NCBI RefSeq assembly: GCF_009866655.1
Contig: NZ_CP047420.1
Span: forward strand, 124,001-188,000
DNA from: Rathayibacter sp. VKM Ac-2804
Lineage (GTDB): Bacteria > Actinomycetota > Actinomycetes > Actinomycetales > Microbacteriaceae
Reading direction: 5' to 3'
DNA: 64,000 bases
Positions 35,734-48,406 of the stretch are shown one piece after another. The number at the start of each line of letters is the position of its first letter. Position 1 is the first letter of the stretch. A model generated the notes under the pieces. It was not told the origin of the DNA. It ran no database searches and was given only the letters and a program-made list of their open reading frames with translations. A program made the translations under genes and the position numbers.

Positions 35734-35772
35734 CGTGTCCGGCGGCGACCGGTCCGCGGTTAGGCTGCTGAG

Positions 35773-36201
35773 GTGGACATCCGGGTCGCCGCATACGGCG
35801 TGATCATCGACGGCGAGCGCATGCTCCTCGCGCACTGGAGCCAGGGACCGTGGGAGGCGTGGACGCTTCCCGGCGGCGGCATCGACGAGGGCGAGTCGCC
35901 CGCGGACGCTGCCGTCCGCGAGATCTTCGAGGAGACCGGCTACCACGCCGAGCTCGAGGGCCTGATCGGCGTCGACTCGCACGTGATCCCCGCGCACCGC
36001 CGCAGCGACCCCGCGGCCGGCCCGCTGCACGCGATCCGTGTCGTCTACCGTGCCCGCGTCACCGGTGGCGAGCTCACCCACGAGGTCGACGGCTCGACGG
36101 ACGCCGCGGCGTGGTTCCCGCTCGCGGAGGTCGAGGGCCTCGAGCGCGTCGAGCTGATCGACGTGGCCCTGACGATGAACGAGGCCTGGACGCTGCGCTG
36201 A
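35773..36201 (+). CDS. NUDIX hydrolase
   Basis: A 142-residue pyrophosphohydrolase with a complete NUDIX box, G-GIDEG-E-(7)-REIFEETGY (residues about 37-58), followed by the usual small beta domain. It hydrolyses nucleoside diphosphates linked to another moiety; the substrate is unknown. Start is GTG 35773. It stands alone after a terminator. Confidence 0.9.
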   Translation: MDIRVAAYGVIIDGERMLLAHWSQGPWEAWTLPGGGIDEGESPADAAVREIFEETGYHAELEGLIGVDSHVIPAHRRSDPAAGPLHAIRVVYRARVTGGELTHEVDGSTDAAAWFPLAEVEGLERVELIDVALTMNEAWTLR

Positions 36202-36209
36202 CCCCGGCG

Positions 36210-36333
36210 GGTCTCGATACGCCGCCTTCAGCGGCTACCCGACCACCGTGCAGGACACCCCACGGCGTCACGTCCGATGTGGAGCGGCCTCCATGCTGAT
36301 CGAGTAGCCCGCGCAGCGGCCGCATCGAGATCC
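36210..36333. repeat. Inverted pair of REP-like palindromic elements
   Basis: One copy at 36210-36250 (plus, partly diverged: GGTCTCGATACGCCGCC ... CCGACCACCGTG) and one at 36292-36333 (minus, CATGCTGATCGAGTAG ... ATCGAGATCC). They fill the gap between the NUDIX gene and the thioredoxin-like gene. Confidence 0.8.
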
Positions 36334-36355
36334 CGCCTCCCGAGGGAATCGTGCG

Positions 36356-36643
36356 GTGCCGCCCGGCGTTGTCTCCCCTGTGATCGTCGAGCTCTACACG
36401 TCCGCGTTCTGCGGCGCCTGCAACGCGGCCCGCAGCGTGCTCGAGCGCGCGGCCGAGCTCGTCCCCGCTGCGGAGATCCGCGAGTTCGACGTCGCCTTCG
36501 CGCCCGATGCGGCCGAGGCCGCGGACATCCGCTCCACCCCCACGGTCGTCGTCCGCGACGCCGACGGCCACGCGGTGTTCCGGGCGGAGGGAGCGCCGTC
36601 ACTCCCCCAGGCGCTCTCGGCGCTCGCCCTCGCCGTAGGGTGA
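36356..36643 (+). CDS. Small thioredoxin-like protein
   Basis: A 95-residue thioredoxin-fold protein with the redox motif FCGACN (CGAC) near residues 19-22 and the cis-Pro segment IRSTPTVVV. No signal peptide, so it should act in the cytoplasm. GTG 36356 has GAGGG about nine bases upstream; GTG 36380 is the alternative. It is shorter than TrxA and lacks the WCGPC motif; it may be a glutaredoxin/NrdH-like helper. The next gene follows after four bases. Confidence 0.8.
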   Translation: MPPGVVSPVIVELYTSAFCGACNAARSVLERAAELVPAAEIREFDVAFAPDAAEAADIRSTPTVVVRDADGHAVFRAEGAPSLPQALSALALAVG

Positions 36644-36647
36644 CCTC

Positions 36648-37172
36648 GTGCCGCATCGTCGTCGAGTCGCCAGCGTCGCGGTCGTGCTGGCGGCCACGAC
36701 CTCGCTGACGCTGTCCGGCTGCGCCACGGAGCTTGTCTCGGAGGCGACCGTCGGCATCGGCCGCGGCGGTCAGCGCGCCGAGGTGCTGGGCGTGGTCGTC
36801 GTCTGCTCCGGCGCCGTCGACGGCCTCGACCTGGCCGTCGAGGACACCGCTCCCCTGCTGATCGGCGACCGCGCGCGTCGGATCACCCGCTGGGTGGCCC
36901 CGGAACCCGTCGACGACATCGGCGCGACCGACCTCGCCGGCCGGACCGTCTGGCCCGCCGACCGCGAGATCGAGCGCTTCCCCCTGGGGGTCGACCTGAC
37001 CCTCGGCGCCTACGCGGTCGACGGATCAGTCGTCGGGCGCCCGGTCGTCTTCACCGCCGAGCAGTTCGACACCCTGTCCGTCGGCGAGATCATCGTCGGC
37101 GACATCCGCGACGGCACCTCCGAGACTCTCTCCGTCGAGAACTTCCTCGGCCTGGCCTGCCAGCCCCGCTGA
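36648..37172 (+). CDS. Putative lipoprotein of unknown function
   Basis: A 174-residue protein with a signal peptide and lipobox LSGC near residue 24 (VLAATTSLTLSGCATE). The mature part begins with a Gly/Arg linker and contains VLGVVVVCSGAVDGLDLAVEDTAP, compatible with a small beta-sandwich as in copper-chaperone-like or transporter-associated lipoproteins, but no motif is decisive. GTG 36648 starts it, four bases after the thioredoxin-like gene, so they are an operon and may share a redox role at the membrane (inference). Confidence 0.8.
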   Translation: MPHRRRVASVAVVLAATTSLTLSGCATELVSEATVGIGRGGQRAEVLGVVVVCSGAVDGLDLAVEDTAPLLIGDRARRITRWVAPEPVDDIGATDLAGRTVWPADREIERFPLGVDLTLGAYAVDGSVVGRPVVFTAEQFDTLSVGEIIVGDIRDGTSETLSVENFLGLACQPR

Positions 37173-37195
37173 CCCTCGCCGTCTCGCCTCCAACA

Positions 37196-37441
37196 GGCAT
37201 GCGTGGCTGGAGCTGGCGCGACTCGATGATCAGGTCGGCGCGCTCTCCGAGGAGCTGGACACCGATGCCTGCTCACCATGCAGCGCGTCCTGCTGGAGAG
37301 CACGGCCCCCGACACCGTCGGGCACTGACACGACCAGCAGGGACGCAGGAACCGATGGTTCGAGGCCGTGGAGGTCCTGGCGGCCCTCGACGACTTCGCC
37401 GCCAGAGCGCGCCGACCGCGGTTCGGCACGCACAGCGGATG
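37196..37441 (+). pseudogene. Possible decayed small gene next to tRNA-Ala
   Basis: Different frames in turn give protein-like pieces: AWLELARLDDQVGALSEELD (from 37200), then MQRVLLESTAPDTVGH ending at TGA near 37328, then RWFEAVEVLAALDDFAARAR to about 37440. Each has natural codon choice, but frame changes or stops part them. This suggests a frameshifted remnant of one short gene. I cannot name a parent family, and chance in GC-rich DNA is possible. Confidence 0.3.
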
Positions 37442-37468
37442 AGGAGGACCCACGGAGGGGTGCGAGTG

Positions 37469-37541
37469 TGGAGCCTAGGAGATTCGAACTCCTGACATCC
37501 TGCTTGCAAAGCAGGCGCTCTACCAACTGAGCTAAGGCCCC
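37469..37541 (-). tRNA. tRNA-Ala (anticodon TGC)
   Basis: Minus-strand cloverleaf: GGGGCCT acceptor pairs with AGGCTCC and has the G3-U70 wobble that marks alanine tRNAs. The anticodon stem CTGCT/AGCAG holds TTGCA with anticodon TGC. The T-arm has GGAGTTCGAATCTCC. Discriminator A at 37469; CCA is not encoded. Confidence 0.97.
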
Positions 37542-37568
37542 GAGCCGGTGGTGACACCGGCGAGAGTG

Positions 37569-37602
37569 GAACGGCCCGTCACCTCGCGGTGACGGGCCGT
37601 TC
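37569..37602 (-). terminator. Hairpin between tRNA-Ile and tRNA-Ala
   Basis: A perfect 15-bp stem with a TCGC/GCGA tetraloop (arms 37569-37583 and 37588-37602) lies between the two tRNAs. It probably terminates the tRNA-Ile transcript or acts as a processing signal. Confidence 0.7.
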
Positions 37603-37608
37603 GGCACG

Positions 37609-37682
37609 TGGGGGTACCAGGACTTGAACCTGGGACCTCTTCATTATCAGTGAAGCGCTCTAACCGCCTGAGCTATACCCCC
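37609..37682 (-). tRNA. tRNA-Ile (anticodon GAT)
   Basis: Minus-strand cloverleaf: GGGGGTA acceptor pairs with TACCCCC, discriminator A at 37609. The anticodon stem TTCAC... encloses CTGATAA giving GAT, and the T-arm is CAGGTTCAAGTCCTG. CCA is not encoded. It lies downstream of gyrA, a common place for tRNA-Ile/Ala in actinobacteria. Confidence 0.97.
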
Positions 37683-37749
37683 GAAATGGCCAGATGTGAC
37701 TCTACCCGACAGCGGGTCAGAATCCCAATCGGCCGCTCCGCCGCAGACC

Positions 37750-38152
37750 CTACTGGTTGGTGAAGCCGACCAGCAGGCCGCCGGTGATCTTGACGCTGAG
37801 GTTGTACAGCAGCGCCACGATCGCCCCGAGGGCGGTGGTGACGATGGTGTTCAGCACCGCGACGACGATCGCGAAGCCCATGATCTGGGGCAGCGAGATG
37901 ATCGTGTTGAGGTCGAACGCCTCCGCGCCGGCGATGTCCTGGACGAGGCCGTTGACCTCGTTGAAGACTCCGGTCTGCGCGAGAACCGTGTAGACGAGGT
38001 AGACGACGACGATCGTGATGATCGCCAGCGTCAGACCGAGCAGGAAGGACAGCTTGACGGCCGACCAGAAGTCGACGTACACCAGCTTGAGTCTGACCTG
38101 CTTCGCCGCCGGGCTCTTCGCGGACTTCTTGGCGAGCTTCTCGGCGACCGTG

Positions 38153-38160
<8 letters not shown>
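37750..38160 (-). CDS. DUF3566 membrane protein downstream of gyrA
   Basis: A 136-residue protein with two long membrane helices (about 35-60, [24 protein letters not shown], and 95-120, [25 protein letters not shown]) and a Lys/Ala-rich cytoplasmic N-terminus, the DUF3566 pattern. The gene follows gyrA in most actinobacteria. ATG 38160 overlaps the gyrA stop by eight bases; the alternative ATG 38172 lies directly against the GGAGGAGG binding site, which is too close. Confidence 0.9.
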
Positions 38161-40753
<2,593 letters not shown>

Positions 40754-40860
40754 GATCTCTGTCTTCTCAGGTGGGTCCGGGCCCCGGGTCGTGACGGGGG
40801 CGGGTCGCGCTGGGTGTCAGGTGAGTGCGGTGGTGCTGGGTCGTGCCGGGGGAACGTCCG

Positions 40861-43155
<2,295 letters not shown>

Positions 43156-43206
43156 TCAGTGGCGATCTGACGAACGATTTCTCCGGGGTCGACCGAAAAT
43201 GCGTCC

Positions 43207-43728
43207 TCAGCCGTAGGTATCGCGCGGACCACGCCCTGGAATCGACCTGGGGCCCTTTTTCCAGTTCGGGACGTCGGGCCCTTGGAAACGGATCGCGGTG
43301 ATCCCCGCGTCCGGGTGGTTCACCGCGATGTGGTTCATGATCTCGATCCGCATCAGCCGCAGCTGCGTCGACCAGGCCGTCGACTCGCACGCCACCGTGA
43401 GCACGCCGTCGACGACGCCCACCGGGGTGGAGTGCTTGGCCGTCTCCTCGCCGGCGATCGCCGTCCACGACGACATCAGGTCCCCCTGGGCGAGGGGAGC
43501 GGTCCAGCCGAGCTTCACCGTGAGGGAGGAGAGGACGTCGCCGAGGTCGTGCGGGTCGCGGCCGCCCCCGAACGGGGCCGCATCGCCCTTCGGCTCGGCG
43601 CGGTCGACGGTCTTGCGCACTCGACGGGGAGCGTCGCCGCCGAAGACCTCCTTGAGGTGCTGGTAGACGCGCGCCGCCTCGGAGTCGGCAGCGGGGGAGG
43701 GAGCACCGCGGCGGGGGGACTCAGCCAC
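43207..43728 (-). CDS. dciA: DciA-type helicase-loader protein (DUF721)
   Basis: A 173-residue protein of the DUF721/DciA family, which in bacteria lacking DnaC interacts with the replicative helicase DnaB at initiation. The DciA domain (about 75-165) contains LGWTAPLAQGDLMSSWTAIAGEETAKHSTPVGVVDGVLTV in family order, here cited as WTAIAGEETAKHSTPV, and ESTAWSTQLRLMR. GTG 43728 overlaps the recF stop by eight bases, the usual recF-DUF721 coupling. The N-terminal 60 residues are low-complexity. Confidence 0.9.
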   Translation of the reverse strand: MAESPRRGAPSPAADSEAARVYQHLKEVFGGDAPRRVRKTVDRAEPKGDAAPFGGGRDPHDLGDVLSSLTVKLGWTAPLAQGDLMSSWTAIAGEETAKHSTPVGVVDGVLTVACESTAWSTQLRLMRIEIMNHIAVNHPDAGITAIRFQGPDVPNWKKGPRSIPGRGPRDTYG

Positions 43729-45049
43729 GGTCGGGCTCCGGGTCGGGCTCCGCTGTGCCGTCCGCGCTGTCGTCCGCAGCTGCGTCCACGGTGTCGTCGC
43801 GCTCGCAGGACGCATCCGTCTCGGCGGGATCCGTCGGCGTGGACGCGGCCTCGGCCGGAGCGGTCAGGGGTGCCTCCGGGACCACGACGGCGTCGGACTC
43901 GACGATGCGCCCCGCCTCGATGCGGACCGTGTGCGCGGCCAGCTCCGCGGGCACGTCGTCGAAGACGGCCGCCGTGATCAGCACCTGCTCGTAGTCGGCG
44001 ACCACCGAGGCGAGGCGCTCGCGCCGGCGCGCGTCGAGCTCGGCGAAGACGTCGTCGAGCATCAGCACCGGGTCGCCCATGGGGGAGTCGCGACGGAGCA
44101 GCTCGGCCGCGCCGAGCTTGAGCGCCAGCGCGAACGACCAGCTCTCGCCGTGGCTGGCGTAGCCCTTGGCCGGCAGGTCGTTGAGCTCGAACTGGACGTC
44201 GTCCCGGTGCGGTCCAACCAGCGAGATCCCGCGGTCGAGCTCGCGGCGGCGCACGGAGAGCAGCGCGGCGGAGAACGTCTCGGCCAGCTCCGCCGGCGCG
44301 GCGGCGACCTCGGACGTCGCGACGGGCTCGTCGTCGTCGTCGACCGCCCCCTGGACGCTCAGTCGCGAACGCAGCACCGGGCGCTGATCGGCCCCGGCGA
44401 CCGCCTCGTAGGCGGCGCGGACCGGTCCGCTCAGCTCGTCGACCAGGGTCAGCCGCGACTGCATGATCTCGGTGCCGAGCGCGACGAGCCGCTCGTCCCA
44501 GATGTCGAGCGTGCCGAGCTTGGCGGGATCGCGGACGCCGCTCGCCCGCGCGGACTTCAGCAGCGAGTTGCGCTGGCGCAGCACGCGCTCGTAGTCGGCC
44601 TGCACGGCGCTCATCCGGGGGGACCGGAGGACGATCAGCTGGTCGAGGAAGCGGCGCCGAGCGGACGGGTCGCCGCGGATCAGGAGGAGGTCCTCCGGTG
44701 CGAAGAGGACGCTCGAGAAGAAGCGGGGCAGCTCGCGCGGCTTGATGCCGCCCCGGTTGATCTGCGCGCGGTTGGCGGAGGAGCGGTTGATCTGCACCTC
44801 GGCGAGCAGATCGCGGTCGCCGTTGCGGAGGCGGGCCCGGATCACCGCGCTGTCCTGACCCGCGCGGATCAGCGCCTGATCGGTGGACACCCGGTGCGAG
44901 CCGAGGGTGGAGAGGTAGCCGAGCGACTCGACCAGGTTCGTCTTGCCCTGGCCGTTGCGGCCCACGAACAGGTTCGGGCCGGGAGCGAGCGCGACGTCGA
45001 CGGAGGCGTAGTTGCGGAAGTCGCTCAACGCCAGCTGCGTCACCTGCAC
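43721..45049 (-). CDS. recF: DNA replication and repair protein RecF
   Basis: A 442-residue ABC-type ATPase that loads RecA at gaps. Walker A GRNGQGKT lies at residues 30-37, signature-like LVGPHRDDVQFEL and Walker B PVLMLDDVFAELD follow. Beyond about residue 390 there is an acidic, Ala/Thr/Asp-rich tail of some 50 residues (ETDASCERDDTVDAAADDSA) not seen in typical RecF, which is about 370-390 long. The start ATG 45049 gives the normal N-terminus. It follows a repeat-filled gap after gnd. Confidence 0.96.
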   Translation of the reverse strand: MQVTQLALSDFRNYASVDVALAPGPNLFVGRNGQGKTNLVESLGYLSTLGSHRVSTDQALIRAGQDSAVIRARLRNGDRDLLAEVQINRSSANRAQINRGGIKPRELPRFFSSVLFAPEDLLLIRGDPSARRRFLDQLIVLRSPRMSAVQADYERVLRQRNSLLKSARASGVRDPAKLGTLDIWDERLVALGTEIMQSRLTLVDELSGPVRAAYEAVAGADQRPVLRSRLSVQGAVDDDDEPVATSEVAAAPAELAETFSAALLSVRRRELDRGISLVGPHRDDVQFELNDLPAKGYASHGESWSFALALKLGAAELLRRDSPMGDPVLMLDDVFAELDARRRERLASVVADYEQVLITAAVFDDVPAELAAHTVRIEAGRIVESDAVVVPEAPLTAPAEAASTPTDPAETDASCERDDTVDAAADDSADGTAEPDPEPDRG

Positions 45050-45101
45050 GCGGTCACCTCCTCCGTCTCCACTCTGCCCTTTGCGGCACCTGCCGACGCG
45101 G

Positions 45102-45291
45102 GGTCTCGATACGCCGCTGCGCGGCTACTCGACCGGCATGGAACGGGGGCCGGCTGCCGAACCATGTTGATCGAGTAGCCCGCGCAGCGGGCGTATCGAG
45201 ATCCACCCGCGTCGGACGACGCGTCTGCAGATCCGCCGTGGTGACGACGGTGGGTCTCGATACGCCCCTCCGGGGCTACTCGACCAGCATG
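45102..45291. repeat. Three REP-like elements in alternating orientation
   Basis: Copies at 45102-45140 (plus), 45163-45203 (minus) and 45252-45291 (plus) each begin GGTCTCGATACGCC (or GGATCTCGATACGCC) and end CTACTCGACC(A/G)GCATG in their own direction. They separate recF from gnd. Confidence 0.85.
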
Positions 45292-45399
45292 CGGGGGACC
45301 GCCTCTGATCGAGACCCCTGCGCCGTCCGAAGGACGCGCCTCTCCCGCCGAGCACAGCAGAAGCGGCCGACTTCTCCGCGCAAGGTGAAGGCGGCCGGA

Positions 45400-45448
45400 G
45401 GCCCGCCGCGGCCATGACAGCATCCCTGCGTCATGGCTGCGGCGGGCC
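45400..45448. terminator. Long inverted repeat downstream of gnd
   Basis: 19-base arms (45400-45418 and 45430-45448) match except for one G/T position around an 11-base loop. It lies about 95 bases past the gnd stop on the minus strand. No T-run follows. Confidence 0.5.
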
Positions 45449-45542
45449 GCAGGTCGCCGTCCGCGACCGGCTCTGCGGAACGCGACTGCTTCGAGAAGCC
45501 GACCGCCGTGAGGACTGCCGCAGGCAGTCCGAACCGGTCGAC

Positions 45543-46430
45543 TCAGTCGACCGCTTTGACGGAGTGCCCGCCGAACTGGTTGCGGAGCGCCGCGACCGCC
45601 TTCATCGCGGGGGAGTCCTCCTGGCGGGAGACGAAGCGGGCGAAGATCGAGGCGCTGATCGTGGGGACGGGGACGGCGTTGTTGATGGCCTCCTCGATGG
45701 TCCAGCGGCCCTCGCCGGAGTCCTGGACGTAGCCCTCGATGTGCTCGAACTCCGGGTCCTGCTCGAGCGCGCGGACGAGCAGCTCGAGGAGCCAGGAGCG
45801 GACGACCGTGCCGCGCTGCCACGCCTTGAAGGTGCCGGTGACGTCCTTGATGATGTCCTTGCGGGTGTCGAGGAGCTCGTAGCCCTCGGCGAACGCCTGC
45901 ATCAGCGCGTACTCGATGCCGTTGTGCACCATCTTCGCGTAGTGGCCGGCGCCGACCTCGCCGACGTGGACGAAGCCCTCCTCGCGGGGGCCCTCGGGGC
46001 GGAGCGCGTCGAAGACGGGCATCGCGTAGTCGACGAGCTCCTTCGGGCCGCCGACCATCAGGCCGTAGCCGTTCTCGAGGCCCCAGACGCCGCCGGAGAC
46101 GCCGGCGTCGATGTAGTGGATGCCCTTGGGCTTGAGGAGCGCATCGTGCTTGAAGTCCTCGGTGAAGCGGGAGTTGCCGCCGTCGATGACCAGGTCGCCC
46201 TCGCTGAGCTTCTCGGACAGGTCGGTGACGACCGCGTCCGTGATGGCACCGGCGGGCACCATGACCCAGACGATGCGCGGCGCCGGGAGGGCGGCGATCA
46301 TCTCGTCGAGCGAGGCGGCGTCCGAGACGTCCGGGTTGCGGTCGTAGCCGGTGACCTCGACGCCCTTCTCCCGCAGGCGGGAGCGCATGTTGTCGCCCAT
46401 CTTGCCGAGTCCGACGAGTCCGATGTGCAT
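45543..46430 (-). CDS. gnd: 6-phosphogluconate dehydrogenase, decarboxylating (short form)
   Basis: A 295-residue enzyme of the oxidative pentose phosphate pathway: 6-phosphogluconate to ribulose 5-phosphate and CO2. The N-terminal nucleotide-binding motif is GLVGLGKMGDNM; the catalytic segment is GVSGGVWGLENGYGLMVGG and the substrate Lys lies in HYAKMVHNGIEYALMQ. At about 295 residues it is the short GntZ/YqeC form, often NAD-linked, rather than the 470-residue NADP enzyme. Its place between dnaN and recF is a classic actinobacterial arrangement. ATG 46430 gives the normal N-terminus. Confidence 0.95.
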   Translation of the reverse strand: MHIGLVGLGKMGDNMRSRLREKGVEVTGYDRNPDVSDAASLDEMIAALPAPRIVWVMVPAGAITDAVVTDLSEKLSEGDLVIDGGNSRFTEDFKHDALLKPKGIHYIDAGVSGGVWGLENGYGLMVGGPKELVDYAMPVFDALRPEGPREEGFVHVGEVGAGHYAKMVHNGIEYALMQAFAEGYELLDTRKDIIKDVTGTFKAWQRGTVVRSWLLELLVRALEQDPEFEHIEGYVQDSGEGRWTIEEAINNAVPVPTISASIFARFVSRQEDSPAMKAVAALRNQFGGHSVKAVD

Positions 46431-46516
46431 GGTGAACCTTCCTGGGATTCGATGTCCGGCGGGCGGGCGCTCGTCGGCGGAGAGACGGTCGCGGCGCTGC
46501 GATCGGGGAGGAGCGG

Positions 46517-47668
46517 TCAGCGCAGGAGCAGGTTCGGCTGCAGCAGGTAGCGGTAGCTGTCGCTGCCGGGCTGCTCGCGCGAGGTCTGCGCCGTGATCAG
46601 GACCGGTCCGGGCTTGTTGGGGTTCTCGGTCTTCGTGAACGCGATGCGCACGAACTCCGAGTGCACGGCGGCGAGGCCGTCGAGCAGGAACTGCGGCTTG
46701 AGCGAGACGACGACGTCGGTGCCGGTGACGATGGCGTCGATGCTCTCGGAGGCCTGCGCCTGCTCCGAGCCGATGGCCTCGAGGGTGAGCCCGTCGCTGC
46801 TGAAGCTGAAGCGCAGGGCGGCCTCGCGCTCGAGGACGAGCGAGACGCGGCGGGTGGCCTCGATGAGGTCGCTGGTCGCCATCACGGCGTAGTTCTCGAC
46901 GGAGGCGGGGAAGAGGCGCTTCACGGGCGGGAAGTTGCCCTTGATCAGGAGCGAGGTGACCGTCTTGCGGTCGGCGGTGAAGGCGATCAGCTCGCGCTCG
47001 TCGCGCTGCGTGATCGCGACGGAGACGGTGCCGGAGTGGCTGAAGGTCTTGCCGACCTCCTGCAGGGTGCGCGCGGGCACGAGCGCGGTGAGCGGCTGGC
47101 TGGGAGCGGCGTTGTCGCCGTTGTCCCAATCGATCTCGCGGACGGCGACGCGGTAGCGGTCGGTGGCGACGAGGCCGATGGTGTTCTCGGTGATCTCGAG
47201 CTGGACTCCCGTGATGACGGGGGTGACGTCGTCGCGGGAGGCGGCGACGGCGACCTGCGAGATCGCGGCGGAGAAGGCGTCCGCGGGGACGAGGCCCGTG
47301 GAGGCGTCGATCTCGGGGATGCTCGGGTACTCCTCCACGGGCATCTGCAGCAGCGTGAAGTGCGCCGAGCCGGCCGAGACCGAGACGCGCGACTCCTCCG
47401 TCGCGACGCGCACGGGGGCGTTGGGCAGGCGGTTGGCGATGTCGGCGAGCAGTCGGCCCGAGACGAGGACCGTGCCGGTCTCCTCCACGTCGGCGGCGAT
47501 CTGCGTCTGCGCGGAGACCTCGTAGTCGAACGAGGAGAGCGTGAGGCCCTCGGCGGTCGCCTCGATGAGGATGCCCGAGAGGATCGGCAGGGTCGTGCGC
47601 TGCGGCAGCAGCTTGACCGCGAACGACACCGCCTCGCTGAAGACATCGCGGTTGGCTTGGAACCTCAC
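46517..47668 (-). CDS. dnaN: DNA polymerase III sliding clamp (beta subunit)
   Basis: The 383-residue processivity clamp of the replicase, three DnaN repeats forming a ring. Typical segments are RDVFSEAVSFAVKLLPQRTTLPILSG (cited as AVSFAVKLLPQRTTLPIL), GRLLADIANRLPN, FTLLQMPVEEYPSIP and KPQFLLDGLAAV, ending PNLLLR. Start is GTG 47668 with AGGGGTG about six bases upstream; upstream in-frame sequence is not clamp-like. It lies downstream of dnaA past the origin region. Confidence 0.97.
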   Translation of the reverse strand: MRFQANRDVFSEAVSFAVKLLPQRTTLPILSGILIEATAEGLTLSSFDYEVSAQTQIAADVEETGTVLVSGRLLADIANRLPNAPVRVATEESRVSVSAGSAHFTLLQMPVEEYPSIPEIDASTGLVPADAFSAAISQVAVAASRDDVTPVITGVQLEITENTIGLVATDRYRVAVREIDWDNGDNAAPSQPLTALVPARTLQEVGKTFSHSGTVSVAITQRDERELIAFTADRKTVTSLLIKGNFPPVKRLFPASVENYAVMATSDLIEATRRVSLVLEREAALRFSFSSDGLTLEAIGSEQAQASESIDAIVTGTDVVVSLKPQFLLDGLAAVHSEFVRIAFTKTENPNKPGPVLITAQTSREQPGSDSYRYLLQPNLLLR

Positions 47669-47796
47669 GAGAACACCCCTGACGAGTCGTGGACGAAGAC
47701 CGACGCCCATCGTACTCGTCAGCTTCGGCGTGCCCGGAAGCACGACGCCCTCCCGGCGCAGCCGAGCCCTGTGGAGAGGTTGCCGGTCCGCCCCTG

Positions 47797-48038
47797 AATA
47801 AAGAGAGAACTGCGTTAACAGTGTTAACACGTGTGGAAACTGTGGAAAACGTCCGGGACCCTTACTGACGACTGCGATGCGGAGGGGGTCGAGCTGTGGA
47901 CGGAGTGTGAGCGCGGTCGTGGACGGCCTGTGGAGGGATCCGCCCGGGTGGTCGCGAGTGCACAGGCGGGTGCTCGGAGCGCACAGATCGAGGGCGGTTG
48001 TCCACAGTTATCCACAGGTTGCTCACACGTGTGGAAAT
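47797..48038. other. oriC: Chromosomal replication origin oriC (DnaA boxes and AT-rich element)
   Basis: Between dnaA and dnaN: perfect DnaA boxes TTGTCCACA (47998-48006) and TTATCCACA (48008-48016), good ones TGTGGAAAA (47841-47849), TGTGGAAAT (48030-48038) and TGTGGAAAC (47832-47840), and weaker TGTGGACGG (47895-47903) and TGTGGAGGG (47929-47937). The patch around 47797-47830, with AATAAAGAG and two GTTAAC, is the most AT-rich stretch nearby and may be the unwinding element. Position next to dnaA and close to parABS supports this. Confidence 0.85.
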
Positions 48039-48128
48039 CGACCGGAATCGTTCGATGTGGCGAACGCGGGTGGGCGTGGCGGGGTGGCGGCGGGGCGCTG
48101 CGGGGGAGACGGGGGCACCGGGAGGGTG

Positions 48129-48315
48129 GGTCTCGATACGCCGCTGCGCGGCTACTCGACCAGCATGCAGGGGGCCGCTGCGCAATCGGCGCAGAAGAGG
48201 GGAGCGGTGGCCGTCTCATGCTGATCGAGTAGCGGCCGGAGGGCGCGTATCGAGATCCGGGGGCACCGGGAGGGTGGGTCTCGATACGCCGCTGCGGGGC
48301 TGCTCGACCGGCATG
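48129..48315. repeat. REP-like elements downstream of dnaA, next to oriC
   Basis: Copies at 48129-48167 (plus), 48217-48258 (minus) and 48277-48315 (plus) of the GGTCTCGATACG ... GCATG element lie between oriC and the dnaA stop. Confidence 0.85.
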
Positions 48316-48378
48316 CAGGGGGCCGCTGTGCGGCTACTCGACCGGCATGCAGGGGGCCGCTGTGCGGCTGCTCGACCG
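48311..48378 (+). repeat. 34-base tandem duplication of a REP-like half
   Basis: Units 48311-48344 and 48345-48378 are identical except one base (CTACTCG versus CTGCTCG). Each begins GCATGCAGGGGGCCGC and contains the distal half of the REP-like element, apparently expanded from its neighbour at 48277-48315. Confidence 0.85.
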
Positions 48379-48406
48379 GGGGGAGGGAGCAGCCGGCGGC
48401 CGGGCG

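Larger units (their letters stand above)
45050..45542. other. gnd-recF intergenic region filled with repeats
   Basis: There is no gene in 493 bases. It holds three REP-like copies and a 19-bp inverted repeat listed separately; the 120 bases before gnd show nothing recognisable. The recF promoter, if separate, lies between 45050 and 45100. Confidence 0.6.
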
